DNA from: Urechis unicinctus
Taxonomy: Eukaryota > Annelida > Polychaeta > Xenopneusta > Urechidae
Assembly: GCA_034190875.2 (NCBI GenBank)
Contig: CM067349.1
Location: 27,150,397 to 27,214,396 of the forward strand
Reading direction: 5' to 3'
Length of the DNA stretch: 64,000 nt
Shown: in pieces, positions 13,049 to 25,543 of the stretch
Layout: each line of letters starts with the position of its first letter
Numbering within the stretch: the stretch's first letter is position 1
The notes under the pieces: model-generated
Told to the model about the DNA's origin: nothing
Database searches by the model: none
What the model saw: the letters and a program-made list of their open reading frames with translations, nothing else
Program-made: the position numbers and the translations under genes

Positions 13049-14242
13049 GTAAGTGCTCAAGTGACCTTGAAACACACTCCAAAGTCGCAGGTCATTGTAT
13101 ACATTAGAATATTTTCTTATGATAATATAATCATCATTAGGCATAATGTTATGTTGTCAGATCCCCATTCTTGATGTTAAGTACAGTGTGTTGGGACATT
13201 TGCTGTAAATAATTGAAAGCATCTCTGGGGTTTTGTGGTGGATAAACATGTCTCTGTTGATATAATCATATGGCTTATGTACCAGACTGCTAATACTTAG
13301 ACTTTTAAATGCAGACAGCAATGACTTAACGAGAACTGAACAGTGGTGATATATCAATAATAGGTGATAAATCAATGGATGGGTGGCTCTCTGTTCCCGA
13401 GTCCAGGGGAGGTGATAAATGTCTATAGAGTATGGTAGTTTCTATATTTATCAGTTCAGTGGCAGTGATATAGCTTATCAGTGGCTGGTAGTCGCTTTGT
13501 GTATCAGTTCAGTGGTAGTGATATAGCTTATCAGTGGCTGGTAGTCGCTTTGTGTATCAGTTCAGTGGCAGTGATATAGCTTATCAGTCGGTGGTAGTCG
13601 CTTTGTGTATCAGTTCAGGGGCAGTGATATAGCTTATCAGTGGGTGGTAGTCGCTTTGTGTATCAGTTCAATGGCAGTGATATAGCTTATCAGTGGGTGG
13701 TAGTCGCTTTGTGTATCAGTTCAGTGGCAGTGATATAGCTTATCAGTGGGTGGTAGTCGCTTTGTGTATCAGTTCAGTGGCAGTGATATAGCTTATCAGT
13801 GGGTGGTAGTCGTTTTGTGTATCAATTCAGTGGCAGTGATATAGCTTATCAGTGGGTGGTAGTTGCTTTGTGTATCAGCTCAGTGGCAGTGATATAGCTT
13901 ATCAGTGGGTGGTAGTCGCTTTGTGTATCAGTTCAGGGGCAGTGATATAGCTTATCAGTCGGTGGTAGCCACTTATTTTTTCAGCAGTTTGGGACAGCTA
14001 TATAGCTTATCAATGGGTTGTAGTCACTTAGTTTGCCAGTTAAGGGGCATATAGCATGACTTGTCACTTTATTTGTTAATTCAGAGGCTGTGATAATGCT
14101 TGTTGGTTAATCAAGAAACAGTAGATGAATAACTGTACCCATCCAAACAAGACACACTAGGTACAATAGAGGTATCACCTATATATATGATCCATTTGAC
14201 CAGAGCTTATAGCGTATATCTGAACATGATTTCTCATCGCAG
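13049..14242 (+). other. MRL intron 2
   Basis: Bounded by GTAAGT and ATCGCAG. A 53-base minisatellite (13448-14030) fills the middle. I see nothing else in it. Confidence 0.6.
13448..14030. repeat. 53-bp minisatellite, about 10 copies
   Basis: The unit begins TATCAGTTCAGTGGCAGTGA and includes TATAGCTTATCAGTGGGTGG and TAGTCGCTTTGTG. Copies differ by a few substitutions and decay after about 13975. Confidence 0.93.
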
Positions 14243-14898
14243 ATGGGGGCTTTAGTATGGACGACCTGGATGATATGCTCAGCGAGTTCAACGATATTGT
14301 CGACTCCATCAACACCCAACAGAACCAACTCTCTACCTCCTTACAGGCAGCCAACACAAAGTGTGTGCCCAAACCCGCCCCCAATGAGGTCTCCTCCACT
14401 GTAGAAGATCTCGACTCTCAGCTTATGTCTGCCCTTCTTGAACTGGATGACTTGGCTGGAACTAAGTCACTCACTCAGGGTACCAGTGAACCCACACCGG
14501 ATAAATCCTTACAAGCTGTATCTCACAACAGACTATCCTATGCCAGTAGTAGCTCAGATGCAGAGGGATCTAAACCAGCTGAGAGCTTGGGAACCCGGGA
14601 GTCATCACCACACAAACTCTCTACCAGACTCATGGCACCCAAGACGCTACCCAAAGAAACATTCAACCCCATATCGGACGTATTGTCCGTGCTCTCAGAG
14701 GGACTGCCCTACCCGGAGCTGCAGGATTTGTTGTCCCCTGATGCTTTAGATCGAGGTAGTGATCGGGATTCAGCTTACTCAGACTCCACTTCCATCCCAT
14801 CCTCAGGCTCTCATGTGTCAGTGGGCACGTCGAGCCACTCAGGGTCAGCTCAACCTCCACCTCCCGCCAACACCTCCCGCGACAGCGACCCTACTGCT
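14243..14898 (+). CDS. MRL gene exon 3 (residues 73-291)
   Basis: The acceptor CGCAG is followed by AT, completing the Asp codon, then GGFSMDDLDDMLSEFNDIV. This is an amphipathic acidic helix like the second talin-binding segment of the family. A second acidic helix follows (VEDLDSQLMSALLELDDLA), comparable to the DLDALMADL region of RIAM/lamellipodin. The remainder is a Ser/Pro-rich linker. The exon ends at GCT|GTAAGT, phase 0. Confidence 0.88.
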
Positions 14899-16239
14899 GT
14901 AAGTACATTCTTCTCTCTGATTATCTCTCAATGATATAACCATAGTTAAAGACGATCCATTTAGTTTGACCTTGACATGACCTCAGCGGAGTCAATGCAC
15001 TGTTTGCTAATTGATGTGATCTACTTTTGCTTTAAACACTTCCTATGAACTGGACATGACCTCAACCGAACCAACCCATTATTGTCAGTATGATAGATTA
15101 TTGATTGTGATCTATGATCTAGGTGTAGATGATTAACATATGTGGGTTGGTTATGAATTAATTCTTGGTAACTGTCCAGTTTAATCTCTGTAAGCTGCGC
15201 AGCGAGTTTCATGTGAGCTGAGCGTAAACTAGGTAGGCTGTAAGGGAGGGCTGTATGTTTTAGTGTACACACTTAGAAACGGTCTCACAGAGTTTTTATA
15301 TGTGTTGACAAAAATAGAACTTGAGACGTTGGGCAGCTGAAGGTACAGATGTCATATGTTGACAAGCAGTGTCCCGTGGCGAGTCCCCAAAAAACATACA
15401 TTTTATTCTGACATCGGTAGCTCAAAGTCATGTATTCATTCGCCAAGAATGCTAGCATCCTTTCTTCATTATTGTATAAATGAGAGCTAAAGGGAAACAG
15501 TGGACTGACAGAGTTCCTTGATAAATACACGGAAAAGCGCAGTGCCTACACGTCATCAATGCTGCTTGTCCCGGGAAGCTCCTACACACTGTACAAAGGG
15601 GACTTACAACACTCAGTATGCCATTTTGTCAGCCACTAGTACTCTAGGTTGATTAAATGTGTAAGGGCATAACTTGCCATTCGTCAGAAGTGTAAGGCTT
15701 CTTCACATTTGACCATGTACTTCATGCATAGATTTTGCTCATCTCTGTATAATCTATCGCCCCCAGAGGAACACTGTGATATTGCGGTCCTAGCATGCGT
15801 CATGAGGCAGATCTGATGACTACGATGGATGCTTCCTGATGGTGTTAATGGATGCGTAGTAAAACCTGAGTATGACGTCACTGCGTCTGCTGTGTGGTGA
15901 CCTTGCCGGATCTGCTAAGAGTAATGCGCCGATATGTTACAAGTCGTAATATCAAACGGGAGTGTTGAAAAGGATGCGGATGTGAAATAGGATAATTTTG
16001 GGGCCTGCGCAGTGAACGTGTGTGGTGTATTCTGTTAGTCTGGTGTGAATTATACCAATCTAATCTATGTCATATCAGCCTTTTGTATCACCTATGAACA
16101 GGTGCACGCCCCCGTTTTATTTGTTCAGCTGTATGCGTACAATAGCTGTATGCGTACAATAGCTGTATGCGTACAATAGCTGTTTAATTGGTTGTACATG
16201 TAATACTTGTTTTGTTGTTTTCCGTCTCATTAACACCAG
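14899..16239 (+). other. MRL intron 3
   Basis: Unremarkable intron apart from a 17-base tandem repeat (16128-16184) close to its 3' end. No coding exon seen. Confidence 0.55.
16128..16184. repeat. 17-bp tandem repeat, about 3.4 copies
   Basis: Unit AGCTGTATGCGTACAAT repeated head to tail and perfectly conserved. Confidence 0.9.
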
Positions 16240-16299
16240 GGACTAGAAGAGATTATTCGCCTCATGAAGACCGCATTGGCTCGCGGTAACTTGTCGCCC
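16240..16299 (+). CDS. MRL gene exon 4 (residues 292-311)
   Basis: A 60-base exon between ACACCAG and GTAAGT, phase 0 at both ends. It reads GLEEIIRLMKTALARGNLSP. Because it is symmetric it could be skipped without a frameshift. The call rests on splice signals and phase. Confidence 0.6.
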
Positions 16300-19200
16300 G
16301 TAAGTCACGCCGCCTCTACCAAGGGGAGCTCGCCATCTGCTTTACATCGGTGGCATGCCTCAAGATGCGGCGTTAATTGTTAGCGTAAAAACCAGATAAC
16401 ATACCGCTGTATGGCTAACACCAGGACTTAAGGGTGCTATACTGACTAATACTGGCTAAGTTGATGAAGTGTTGGCGCTTTTATATAAGTGTTTGTCAGT
16501 TAAAAGTATGATATGTTCAATTACTTAGGACAAAGATATTCTGTGCTGGATGGCCTCATTGACCTATGTACATACATAAGCGAGTGATATATGGGATGGT
16601 AGGCAGGTTTCATTTTCAGGTTAGACCGTTACGATACCATAGCCATTTCCTCCCTACAGATGCCAGCGTTTGATGTATACCAAGTCATTTATATATACAG
16701 GTATATGTTCATGTATTTATTGTAATTTATGATTGATTACCAAGTGAGAAGACTTGGGCCAGGAACCAAGGTAGAATGTGAGGTTGTCGGTGAAGTAAAA
16801 CACCGCAGCTAAAAGATCGCCGTGCGTGGTTGTAGATGACGACCTTGGGTATACGGGCTCTGGGGTGGGAGGCTGGGGGCGTTGCTTAATGTAATCAAGT
16901 TTGTGAGATTCAGCATATGGCTATGTGATATGCTTAGCAGCATGACTCTATAGTACGATGCGCCCTGGCGCGTTATGGTTCGAGTGCACCCGCTGTGAGA
17001 TGTATAGCTGTCAAGAGCGGTGCACCCCTCGTCACTGAAGGCTCGCTGTTCACACTCTCGCTTAGGCAACAATGTAGGCAACAATATACCCCCGTACTGT
17101 TCTACGCTGCCCTGCCAACAGTTGGTTGTAAGCATGTTTTGTATGTGTGTGTGTAGTGCATGCGCCATAAGTGTTAGGATTGCTCATGCTGGCGTGTGCA
17201 CGTGGATGCGCGGCTATTCACCACTAGGTATAAAACCGCCGTCAGCGTCTCGGCTGATAGTTCGATATACACACCTCACCCTTCCACCCCCATTTCCACC
17301 TCGCCATCTCCCTCGTCATCATTCCATCTGCTGCACCTGCTCATCCAAACTCTAACAAGCTTTCCACAAGATCTCATGAAACATCGCCCGACCAACCTGG
17401 CTTTGTGGTTGAGCCCCTTTTTTGCACGAGAAGTAAACTATTTTGTTGCCAGTCATGTCTGTGTGTTTTCTACGTCGGGGTTTCTTCTTTCGCATCCTTT
17501 GCTTTTCTTACTGGATTTAATTGCTGTTGTTTCCGCTCTACAAGGGACCTCCATAGCATGACTTGCATTTCTGTACCGACCTGCGATTCCTCACCTGCTT
17601 AACCCTCTAGACGTCGCTGCTGGCTTATATCCGTGTGTTGTGTTGCTTTTGAGCGTTATCGATGACCCTAGGCTGCGCATGCATCGCCGTTTGGCAGAAC
17701 CCCGGGCCATTCTGACAGTTAATCCTCATCATATGGAAGAAGCAACCCGAGAGACTAAGTACCAGAAGAAGGCAAATTGACCCTGCCTACACCCCGCCCA
17801 GCCTCTTGTTTTATGTCACTTTCGCCATTGTTTGGTCAATATCATCTGACTTTGTCCTGTTGTGGTTTGTTTTGATGGTTTATTTATAGAGACACGTCGA
17901 CAGCGCAACCACTTGCCGGTTGTACGAACACCCCACCCCCACCCATATTTTTTATGCTTGTCTTATGCACTAGGTCTGTGTTATCATTCGGCATTGTTTG
18001 ACGGCGTCAATTGTCTCATACATATGGAAGCGTAATTAGTGTATATTTGTATTATTGCGTTCTTCATGACGCGGGTTATTACAAACGTATTACACTCGGG
18101 GCTCCCGAACAACACGACATCCGGTTCCTTTCACTTATGATAACCGTGACCGTCCTGTTTGTTCACAAGTCTATATTTGCATGCGTTGCCTGGTCGCATG
18201 TTGCCTCACCTAATTCTAACGTAAGTCCACCACCAGTTGGCTATATTTATATGTATGTACATATTTCCCGTGGTCCTCCCGTGTGTACCCGATTAGGCTG
18301 GCCCTCACCTTACCCACACCCCTTCCCTCTCCTTTCCCACGAGTCCGTCTAGGTAATTCCTATATTACTGGGTTTACTGTCAGTGAACAGCTATGTCGGG
18401 AATATTGGTTGGTACGGGCCTCGGTTAATACTTGGCTGTAGCCTGGTGCCAGTCAACATCCTCGGATGCCCCGTTGATCACCTCCTTAAGAGATAACACT
18501 TAATGCCTGTGGATTTCCCGGCCTCCATCTGGTGACACCACGTGACTTGCCTCAACCATGATTACCGGTATCGCTTTCAGCGTTCTAGGAGCCGCCTGAG
18601 GCAGCCTTGTTCCACACCATACCCTGTGTTTTAGTTTTGATAGAACACACACAATTGGTATATAGCCTCCAGTATCAGTCTCGACACCGCCTTCATGCAC
18701 GTGTTACCGTGCAGGACAATTGCCTGTTCCCCGGCCGGCCCCTCTAATGAATGTCTGGGTCTGTGGCCAGAGCTTATTAAGTTTTATAGAGTTGTTTGTG
18801 TTTTAACCTGAACGGCAGACAAAGCAATTATGTGAGCTACATGGTTCTATTAGCCATTACTCACATGAACCAGCAGAAATAGGGGGATAGATGTGAAAAT
18901 GATCAACGCTGTCCAACATATATAAATGCCATGCTGGCCTTAAATGGGATATTTATAATGCGCTGCTGCTGCTGCTGCTGCTGTGGCATATGTGATGCTG
19001 TGAGGTTTGATATGGCGACCAACGCTTATCAATCATACGCAGATAAGACACAGGCTGTTTGCTGCTTCATTTGTACAGTAATCTTTATCAAACTGGGTGT
19101 TTGACGTCTAATGTCTCTGATATCTGTAGATCGCCGCTGTGTGAATATTTCCGTCTTATCCCGGCTCTTGCAGGCTCCTTTTTGTTCTGTCCGCCTCGTC

Positions 19201-19647
19201 TGCAAAGGTTTCGTCACCATGTTTGATGCGTCCCCTCGGCCCTTATTTACAGTGTGTGAGGGGACATGTCAAAACTGGTTCTGAATTGAATAAATGGTTA
19301 CTTTATCAAATGATTTGATATTATTCCTGGCAGCGCGGAGTTATTGCTTCTTGTCTGATGTAACGAAGATAGTCCCGCTATCTCATAAGTGTTGTATTCG
19401 ATAAAGCCGCTAATTATGACGCTCAGTGTATATTGCAATAATCTGTGTTGCGATGGGCAAGATGGCGCCAATAGAGAGACGGGCTGTGACGCATGGTTGG
19501 GCTCAGATATAAATGCCTTGTCGTACAATGATCTGATGATGCAAATTAGGAGCAATAAGGCTAATTGCCTCACTTCATTACGCAATAATGCTTCAAGTTT
19601 TGTTGCCTTCTCACTTATTGACCGGTGTTTGTGCTATCGTGTTTCAG
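16300..19647 (+). other. MRL intron 4 (3.3 kb)
   Basis: It contains a short (CTG)7 run at 18962-18983 and no exon fitting the flanking phase. Several open frames here (16809-18352) have no recognisable content. Confidence 0.5.
18962..18983. repeat. (CTG)7 trinucleotide repeat
   Basis: Seven consecutive CTG units inside MRL intron 4. Confidence 0.85.
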
Positions 19648-19719
19648 GTTGAAAAGGCGGGCAAAGAAGAGAAATTACGACAAGCACTGGAGAAGATCAA
19701 AGAAGCCAAGATCAGGAAG
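19648..19719 (+). CDS. MRL gene exon 5: coiled coil before the RA domain (residues 312-335)
   Basis: A 72-base exon, phase 0 to phase 0, between TTTCAG and GTGAGT. It reads VEKAGKEEKLRQALEKIKEA then KIRK. The KEEK...ALEKIKEAK stretch is the short charged coiled coil that precedes the RA domain in all MRL proteins and helps hold the RA-PH module as a dimer. Confidence 0.92.
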
Positions 19720-22700
19720 GTGAGTGCCTTATAAGGCGATTCATCACAGTCAAGAGTCTGCATGCCTTCTCTATACACCGATAGTATCCCAGAGTATCAT
19801 AATCTTAACTGCTATCGCAATCAATCTGAATTCGATTTGGGCACAGCCTGCGTATTATTATGTTGTTATCGCTGTAGCGGCGAGCAAAAGAACCCATCTC
19901 GTCTAGACTAGACTTGTCAAGGCTTGGTGCCTCTGGTCTAGAAGCTGCTGGTCGCTTGGGGCTTTACGGTAGAAAGCTACCGGGGTGTCGGGGTTTCACT
20001 TGCAAGGAAAGAGACTGATCGGACTGTTTTGTCCTAGGTCTCACTAGGTCTGCCCAGCAATGAGCTAGCTATTCTCGTTTAGGCCACGTGTTGTCGAGAA
20101 GCGGGTGGATCGCTGTCGGGTTTCCTTTAAGCGTCCATCTTTGAATAGCCTAATACCATCTGACATGCAATGCATCGTTTAAGGCACTTTCTCTGAATTA
20201 ATTGCCGTCTTTCGTCTATTTGGGATCGTGGGGTGCAGTGGCACATTTCGTACCCCTGTAGTCTTCAAACTGAGTTATGACGTCTATTCGTCCCTCTTCG
20301 ACCAGACTCTGGATAGGTGAAATGTCTGTAGTTATGACACCAGACACGAGTTCTAATATATAGACGTTGCCATGGAGACGACGAGCACCTGTTAAGTGAC
20401 CTCGCTGGCATCTGTCGGGGTGGCTGACGACTGGTGCGTGAGATGCGACTGCTATGAAGCGTACTTCCGCATCGCGCTGATGACGACTTGGTCCCTAATA
20501 GTCCTACTCGCCCCTGACTGTACCTTGATGACGCCAGTCAGTCCATCTCATTACATGCCCTATTCTTTGATCGTAAATAAGGAGTGAAGGTTTTATTTTG
20601 TTAACTACAAAAGAAATGAAGGTTACGCTTGCGAGGTCAGATGGTGGTTTCTGATACCGCACTTAAAATTACTTCATTGTCAATGAGTCAGTCCAACTTC
20701 GGACAATCAGCCCTTTGTACTGAAATGACCCTGGGGGAAAAGTTCTTTTTCGTTTTTATTGCAATTCGGAGTTGTCCATTACTAATAGGCTCGTCTGGTG
20801 GTGTAAGTTGCGTCGTGTGAAATCTCGCCTCATGAGCAGGTCTGGGAGTCGCGGATATGCGCGATGAACCACGTTTAGTCGGCATGACTGACTGTCCAAT
20901 GACCTTGGTCGTTGTTTTCTTTTACAGTTCCCATCCATACATTGGTCCTGTCTGTGACTTATCCGTCCTTATGCGCATGTCCGGGTGCCAGCCGTGTGTC
21001 GCCGAGCATGGTATATGGTTTGGCATGGATACTCATTCATCACATTCTCATTGCCAGAGATTAAAGTCATCCGGGGATGAGAAGTCCCCTGGGTTCTCTA
21101 TATGTCCTCACACCCCTGTAACGGATCAATAGAACCCTCAATGGGTACCATCGCTCTATCTGGCGCTCGTGACGAGCATGCCGACGCCACTGGGGGTCGT
21201 GGAGTGTGTCTTCTGCGACCCTCTATATACAAGTCGCTGCAGTCCGTGACTGGCGGCACGTGGTAGGCCTAACTCTAGTCGCTCAGTGTAGATGCTGCTC
21301 GCCGCTTGTGTTGTGGGGATTATCACGGGGGCTAATGTCAGTGATGCTTGCAAATGATGACATGCAGAGATGGTAGGGTGACTCAGCCCTTGTGTCGCAG
21401 CTAACCAAGGGCAATGAGGGGTCAGGAAATATCCGCTGATTTCTCTGTTCCCCACCGTACTGTGATAATACAACGTGAACGCTTCAATCGCCGCGTGGCT
21501 ACGTGAGTCATGCTGATCAGAAACTGACCATCAGAATGCATTATAAATATACGACCCTGGTCAGATATCATTATTGATAACATACGGTGTTATTTGAGTA
21601 CGGAAGTGGACACGTGGTGAGATTAGCCCTGAGAAATGGACAAAGAGTTATAGCGAGCGTGTGGAGGAAGCAGGCAGGCGTAGTCACGTGACCCCGCTGA
21701 TGAACAACCTCGCCCCTTCTCCTCTGGTATATAGACACATGTGACCTCATTCCTGATAGATTTATCTCCGGTATTGCTGGGAAAGCTATTCGTTTGCTAG
21801 TGAGAAGTACGTGGGTTTTTACCCAACCAGTAATTGGTATCAAATGTGTAGTAGAAGCAGACGACGGAATGTTACTTTATTACTGCAGCCATTGTCTAAG
21901 CGCTTGGCATTCATGTTCATTTCGGTTGGATCACCGTTCGCAACACTCGTGCACGTTCTCGTACGACCCCTCCCATATCAGCTTCCATTATCCCATTTTC
22001 GTATGCTGCGCATGCGCGGTCTGATACGTACCGGAAACCGCCATCGACCCCGCTACACTTCATGCGTCTGCTTAAAAAACCTTCCGTTATTTTTAGGGAG
22101 CCGCTTGGCTGTAGATTAGCAATCAGTGTTTAGCAAAAGAAATCCGCGGTACAACATTTGAGCGGAAGATGTGAATTGTCTGGAATGCTTGACACTCCCA
22201 AGGAATGAATTATTTACTTTAAGCTAAGTGTGATATACGCTGAGACGTTGAGTTTCCTTCAGATAAGCCACATAGAGAATCTGGCGTCTGTTGACACATT
22301 GTATTGAGCTCTTTTCAAACTACACAGAACACCACCAAGCCTCCTAAACAATACCGACGATAAGTTGGGTTGTTGTTTTTATTCATTGGAGAAAGCTGAT
22401 CTCCTCACACCCAAGATGGCTGTCACCAATGTTGTTATAGAGTTACACGTAACACGCCTGGTCTCGAGGGCATCACGGATAATGTTCCAGCTGAACAGTC
22501 AGCTGTTTGATTGGCAAGTTGACATCAATTGGCTGTTCACATCATGGGCTCCCGATCTGCACCTAGGCGCCATTGTTCAAAAGCCTGCCATGTAGCCCTA
22601 CAAGGCATCTATCTAATGTAGAATGACACGTGCGCTCAGGGCTTTCCATAATATAAATATATTTAATTAAGTGTTGTGAAGTTGCATATGACGAGAACTC

Positions 22701-22847
22701 TCAACTCGAGCGCTCAGTAAAACCGATTGAGGAAATATAGGGAAATAACGCCCTAGAGCAATGCCCTCTAATGTTTCCCGGAGCATGTTGTCGCGGGGAT
22801 ATGTCAAGTAGAACCTCGAGGAATAATGACGGTTGCCATGCTTGCAG
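19720..22847 (+). other. MRL intron 5 (3.1 kb)
   Basis: No exon fitting phase 0 and no conspicuous repeat. The open frames at 20396-22595 are unrecognised and probably chance. Confidence 0.5.
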
Positions 22848-23007
22848 CTGTTCGTCCGCGCCTACACGCCAGATGGCAGCAGCAAGAGTATCCTCGTCGA
22901 CGAGAAGATGACTGTCGGCCAAATACGGGATGCACTGGTCACCAAAAATCACGCACAGCCTAGTTTCCGATGGGCTGTGATAGAACAGCTCCCCGACCTA
23001 CTCATGG
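22848..23007 (+). CDS. MRL gene exon 6: RA domain, first part (residues 336-389)
   Basis: From TTGCAG the exon reads LFVRAYTPDGSSKSILVDEK then MTVGQIRDAL, the ubiquitin-like Ras-association fold with the conserved DGSSK...VDEKMTV block. It continues to FRWAVIEQLPDLLM. It ends one base into a Glu codon before GTAAAT. Confidence 0.95.
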
Positions 23008-23864
23008 GTAAATGTGGAATTATGTCGTTGCTTTTAGAGTTTTGATTGTCCTGTAGATGGATATAGTGGTATTGTGTGACATAAAATGTAAAAACAATTT
23101 GATGGAAAGAGAAACAGCGCTGTTAAATAATCACGTTATGATCCGTTAACAATTCGAAGAACAATCATAACGCATCTAATCTTGTTGTTTGAGGCACTTG
23201 TCTGCGTGTTATTTTTGCCATGTAAACTATTTAAACTGCCGTATCTAAGCAATCAGAATACCTATTTAATTTCATTCTGGCCTCAAATAAGTTATGTCGG
23301 ATTTTTATATTGATGGTACATTTTGTCAATATTTACTTACCATCACTTTGTACTATATCTCTGCGGTGTTCTATTACCAGGCTGATGTAACATAATTTAA
23401 TGGCACTGTGACTATTGGAAGTGTGCTGCTGAATGCACTGTAAAACCGAAAGCGTTATGATTTAGTCATGTCATAACGTATAATGAAAAATCATCTTATA
23501 AACATCAAGGCTTATTGGCATCTTAGTTTGTTTTCAAACTTATCCAAAGATAAGTGTATAATATTGAACTTAATTCCCTCCACCATAGGGGAGTAAATTT
23601 TATGGTGCTGTATGAGTCATGTGGTTGATGTTCTTGCTGGTGGTGTGGCTTTGTGAGTCATGTGGTTGATGTTCTTGCTGGTGGTGTGGCTGTGTATGAG
23701 TCATGTGGTTGATGTTCTTGCTGGTGGTGTGGCTGTGTATGAGTCATGTGGTTGATGTTCTTGCTGGTGGTGTGGCTGTGTATGAGTCATGTGGTTGATG
23801 TTCTTGCTGGTGGTGTGGCTGTGTGTGAGTCATGTGGTTGATGTTCTTGCTGGTGGTGTTGCAG
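23008..23864 (+). other. MRL intron 6
   Basis: It contains two CGTTATGAT palindromes (23134-23172 and 23453-23478) and ends in a 43-base minisatellite that includes the splice acceptor. Confidence 0.6.
23609..23863. repeat. 43-bp minisatellite, about 6 copies, including the splice acceptor
   Basis: The unit includes GAGTCATGTGGTTGATGTTC and TTGCTGGTGGTGTGGCTG. In the last copy TGTGGCTG is replaced by TGTTGCAG, which is the functional acceptor of exon 7. Confidence 0.93.
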
Positions 23865-23986
23865 AGCGGGTGCTAGAGGACCACGACTACCTGGTGGAGA
23901 GCATGGTCATGTGGACCAGAGATTCCAGCAACAAGGTCATGTTTGACGAGAGGCCCGGCAAATATGACGTCTTCCTCAGACCAGAG
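23865..23986 (+). CDS. MRL gene exon 7: end of RA domain and RA-PH linker (residues 389-429)
   Basis: It completes Glu389 and reads ERVLEDHDYLVESMVMWTRD, then SSNKVMFDERPGKYDVFL. The ER-EDHE-LVE-WTRDS-NK-F-ER-KY pattern is a hallmark of the family between the RA and PH domains. Ends phase 0 before GTGGGT. Confidence 0.95.
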
Positions 23987-24171
23987 GTGGGTTGGGGGTT
24001 GATTCTAGGTTCAACTATATAGGTATGTGTAATTTGCTAGGAGCCCTTGATAAGTGAATCTCTGTGTGAATAATATTGCTTGACTATAATCATATGTCCG
24101 ATGGGGAATATTGATAAAAAAAACCTCCTTTTATATATATTCAAAGGTTTGTCTGATATCATTAGGATGAA

Positions 24172-24395
24172 TGTTGACTATCCTGTGGGTCAATGGTGAC
24201 TGTCCTGTGGGTATGAGTTGACTATCCTGTGGGTATGTTGTTGACTATCCTGTGGGTCAATGGTGACTATCCTGTGGGTATGAGTTGACTGTCCTGTGGG
24301 TCAGTGGTGACTATCCTGTGGGTATGAGTTGACTGTCCTGTGGGTACATGTTGAACATCCTGTGGGTCTGTGTTGACAATGCTCATGACCTGTGG
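24172..24395. repeat. About 22-bp minisatellite next to a 3' splice site
   Basis: Roughly ten units of TGACTATCCTGTGGGT followed by a variable 6-8 base tail. It lies just before the acceptor of MRL exon 8. Confidence 0.9.
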
Positions 24396-24411
24396 GTGTT
24401 TTTTGTCACAG

Positions 24412-24480
24412 CTCTACCTGCTTGAGAACCAGGATCCTGCTAACCCCATGAATGAATCTGACAGAGATTCTCTGATACAG
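24412..24480 (+). CDS. MRL gene exon 8 (residues 430-452)
   Basis: A 69-base exon, phase 0 to phase 0, between GTCACAG and GTGTGT. It reads LYLLENQDPANPMNESDRDS then LIQ, matching the YLL-containing linker between RA and PH domains. Confidence 0.85.
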
Positions 24481-24694
24481 GTGTGTTAATCAATACTCAA
24501 CTCACCTGTACAATTACTCTGCTGCCCTGTTAAAGTTCTTCCTTATTAACAGTTTAGTTATCATACAATGCAAAGGCTCTGTTGGGACTTATCTCGAAAT
24601 GAAGGAAAGTAAAATTTTGTTCAGAATTGATTCTGTATTTTATTGCTGCAGTATCTAATTCCTCTTGTCTGTTTGATTCCCTCTGGGTTGACAG

Positions 24695-24838
24695 GAGTAC
24701 TTTTCTGAGGATGTGGAGAGAGTTCCCGAGTTGGAGGGACCACTGTACATGAAAGCTGATGGCAAGAAAGCTTGGAAGAGGTTTTTCTTTACCCTACGTG
24801 CCTCTGGGCTGTATTATAATCCCAAAGGCAAAGGCAAG
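24695..24838 (+). CDS. MRL gene exon 9: PH domain, first part (residues 453-500)
   Basis: It reads VPELEGPLYMKADGKKAWKR then FFFTLRASGLYYNPKGKGK. The GPLYMK...WKRFFF-LR-SGLYY pattern marks strands 1-3 of a PH domain, with basic residues in the lipid-binding loop. Donor AAG|GTAGGG, phase 0. Confidence 0.96.
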
Positions 24839-25033
24839 GTAGGGTTTCTTCTACATTCCGTTCTATGGTTTCTGTTTTGGGATAAGTGTGTGATTGAATG
24901 AAAATAAAATGTAAGATTGCTTCAGCTCTGCAATATTATTGACACAGATCCACACTGGATTGTGGATATGTACCTCTCATTCTGCATTGATCAGTAGTGT
25001 TGTGCATTAATGAATTATATATTTCATCAACAG

Positions 25034-25144
25034 TCTTCCAAGGACCTGGTGTGCCTACAGAAGTTCAATTTAGTCGAGGTATATACTGGGGTTGGCTGGA
25101 AGAAGAAATACAAGGCTCCATCAGACTACTGTATAGCCCTCAAG
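25034..25144 (+). CDS. MRL gene exon 10: PH domain, middle (residues 501-537)
   Basis: It reads SSKDLVCLQKFNLVEVYTGV then GWKKKYKAPSDYCIALK between CAACAG and GTTGGT, phase 0 to phase 0. The YKAP-DYC--LK block is a family signature. Confidence 0.95.
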
Positions 25145-25234
25145 GTTGGTGTGGAAGGGAGTTTTAGATTCTGGTTAAAATCTCATTGATAATGTGTTCT
25201 GTGAAGTATAAAGAATTGACTGTTGTGTTAACAG

Positions 25235-25336
25235 CATCCCCAGATTCAGAAGAAATCGTCTAAGTATATCCGCTATTTATGTGCTGAAGATCAAAAGTCT
25301 TTCTACCGCTGGTTGACCGGTATCAGAATAGCCAAG
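25235..25336 (+). CDS. MRL gene exon 11: PH domain C-terminal helix (residues 538-571)
   Basis: It reads HPQIQKKSSKYIRYLCAEDQ then KSFYRWLTGIRIAK, the last strands and the alpha helix of the PH domain with its conserved tryptophan. The HPQIQKKS-YI-YLC segment is almost invariant in the family. Confidence 0.95.
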
Positions 25337-25543
25337 GTAATCTTGTGTTGTGGAGTCATCATAACGTCTTATTCGCTCCAGTTGGTGGTATCATCATATT
25401 GTCACCAGTCTGCTGCCATAATGTCTCATATGCTCTTTATAATTTCCTGCCACATGAATAAAACGTTTACAGAAGATTAAATTTTATACATTTTGTGATT
25501 TATTGCCATATACTTGCTATCATTTTTGGCTCTGTTGTCTCAG

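Noticed and set aside
13448-14030. CRISPR-like array
   Set aside because: It is a contiguous 53-bp tandem repeat without spacers, in an animal intron.
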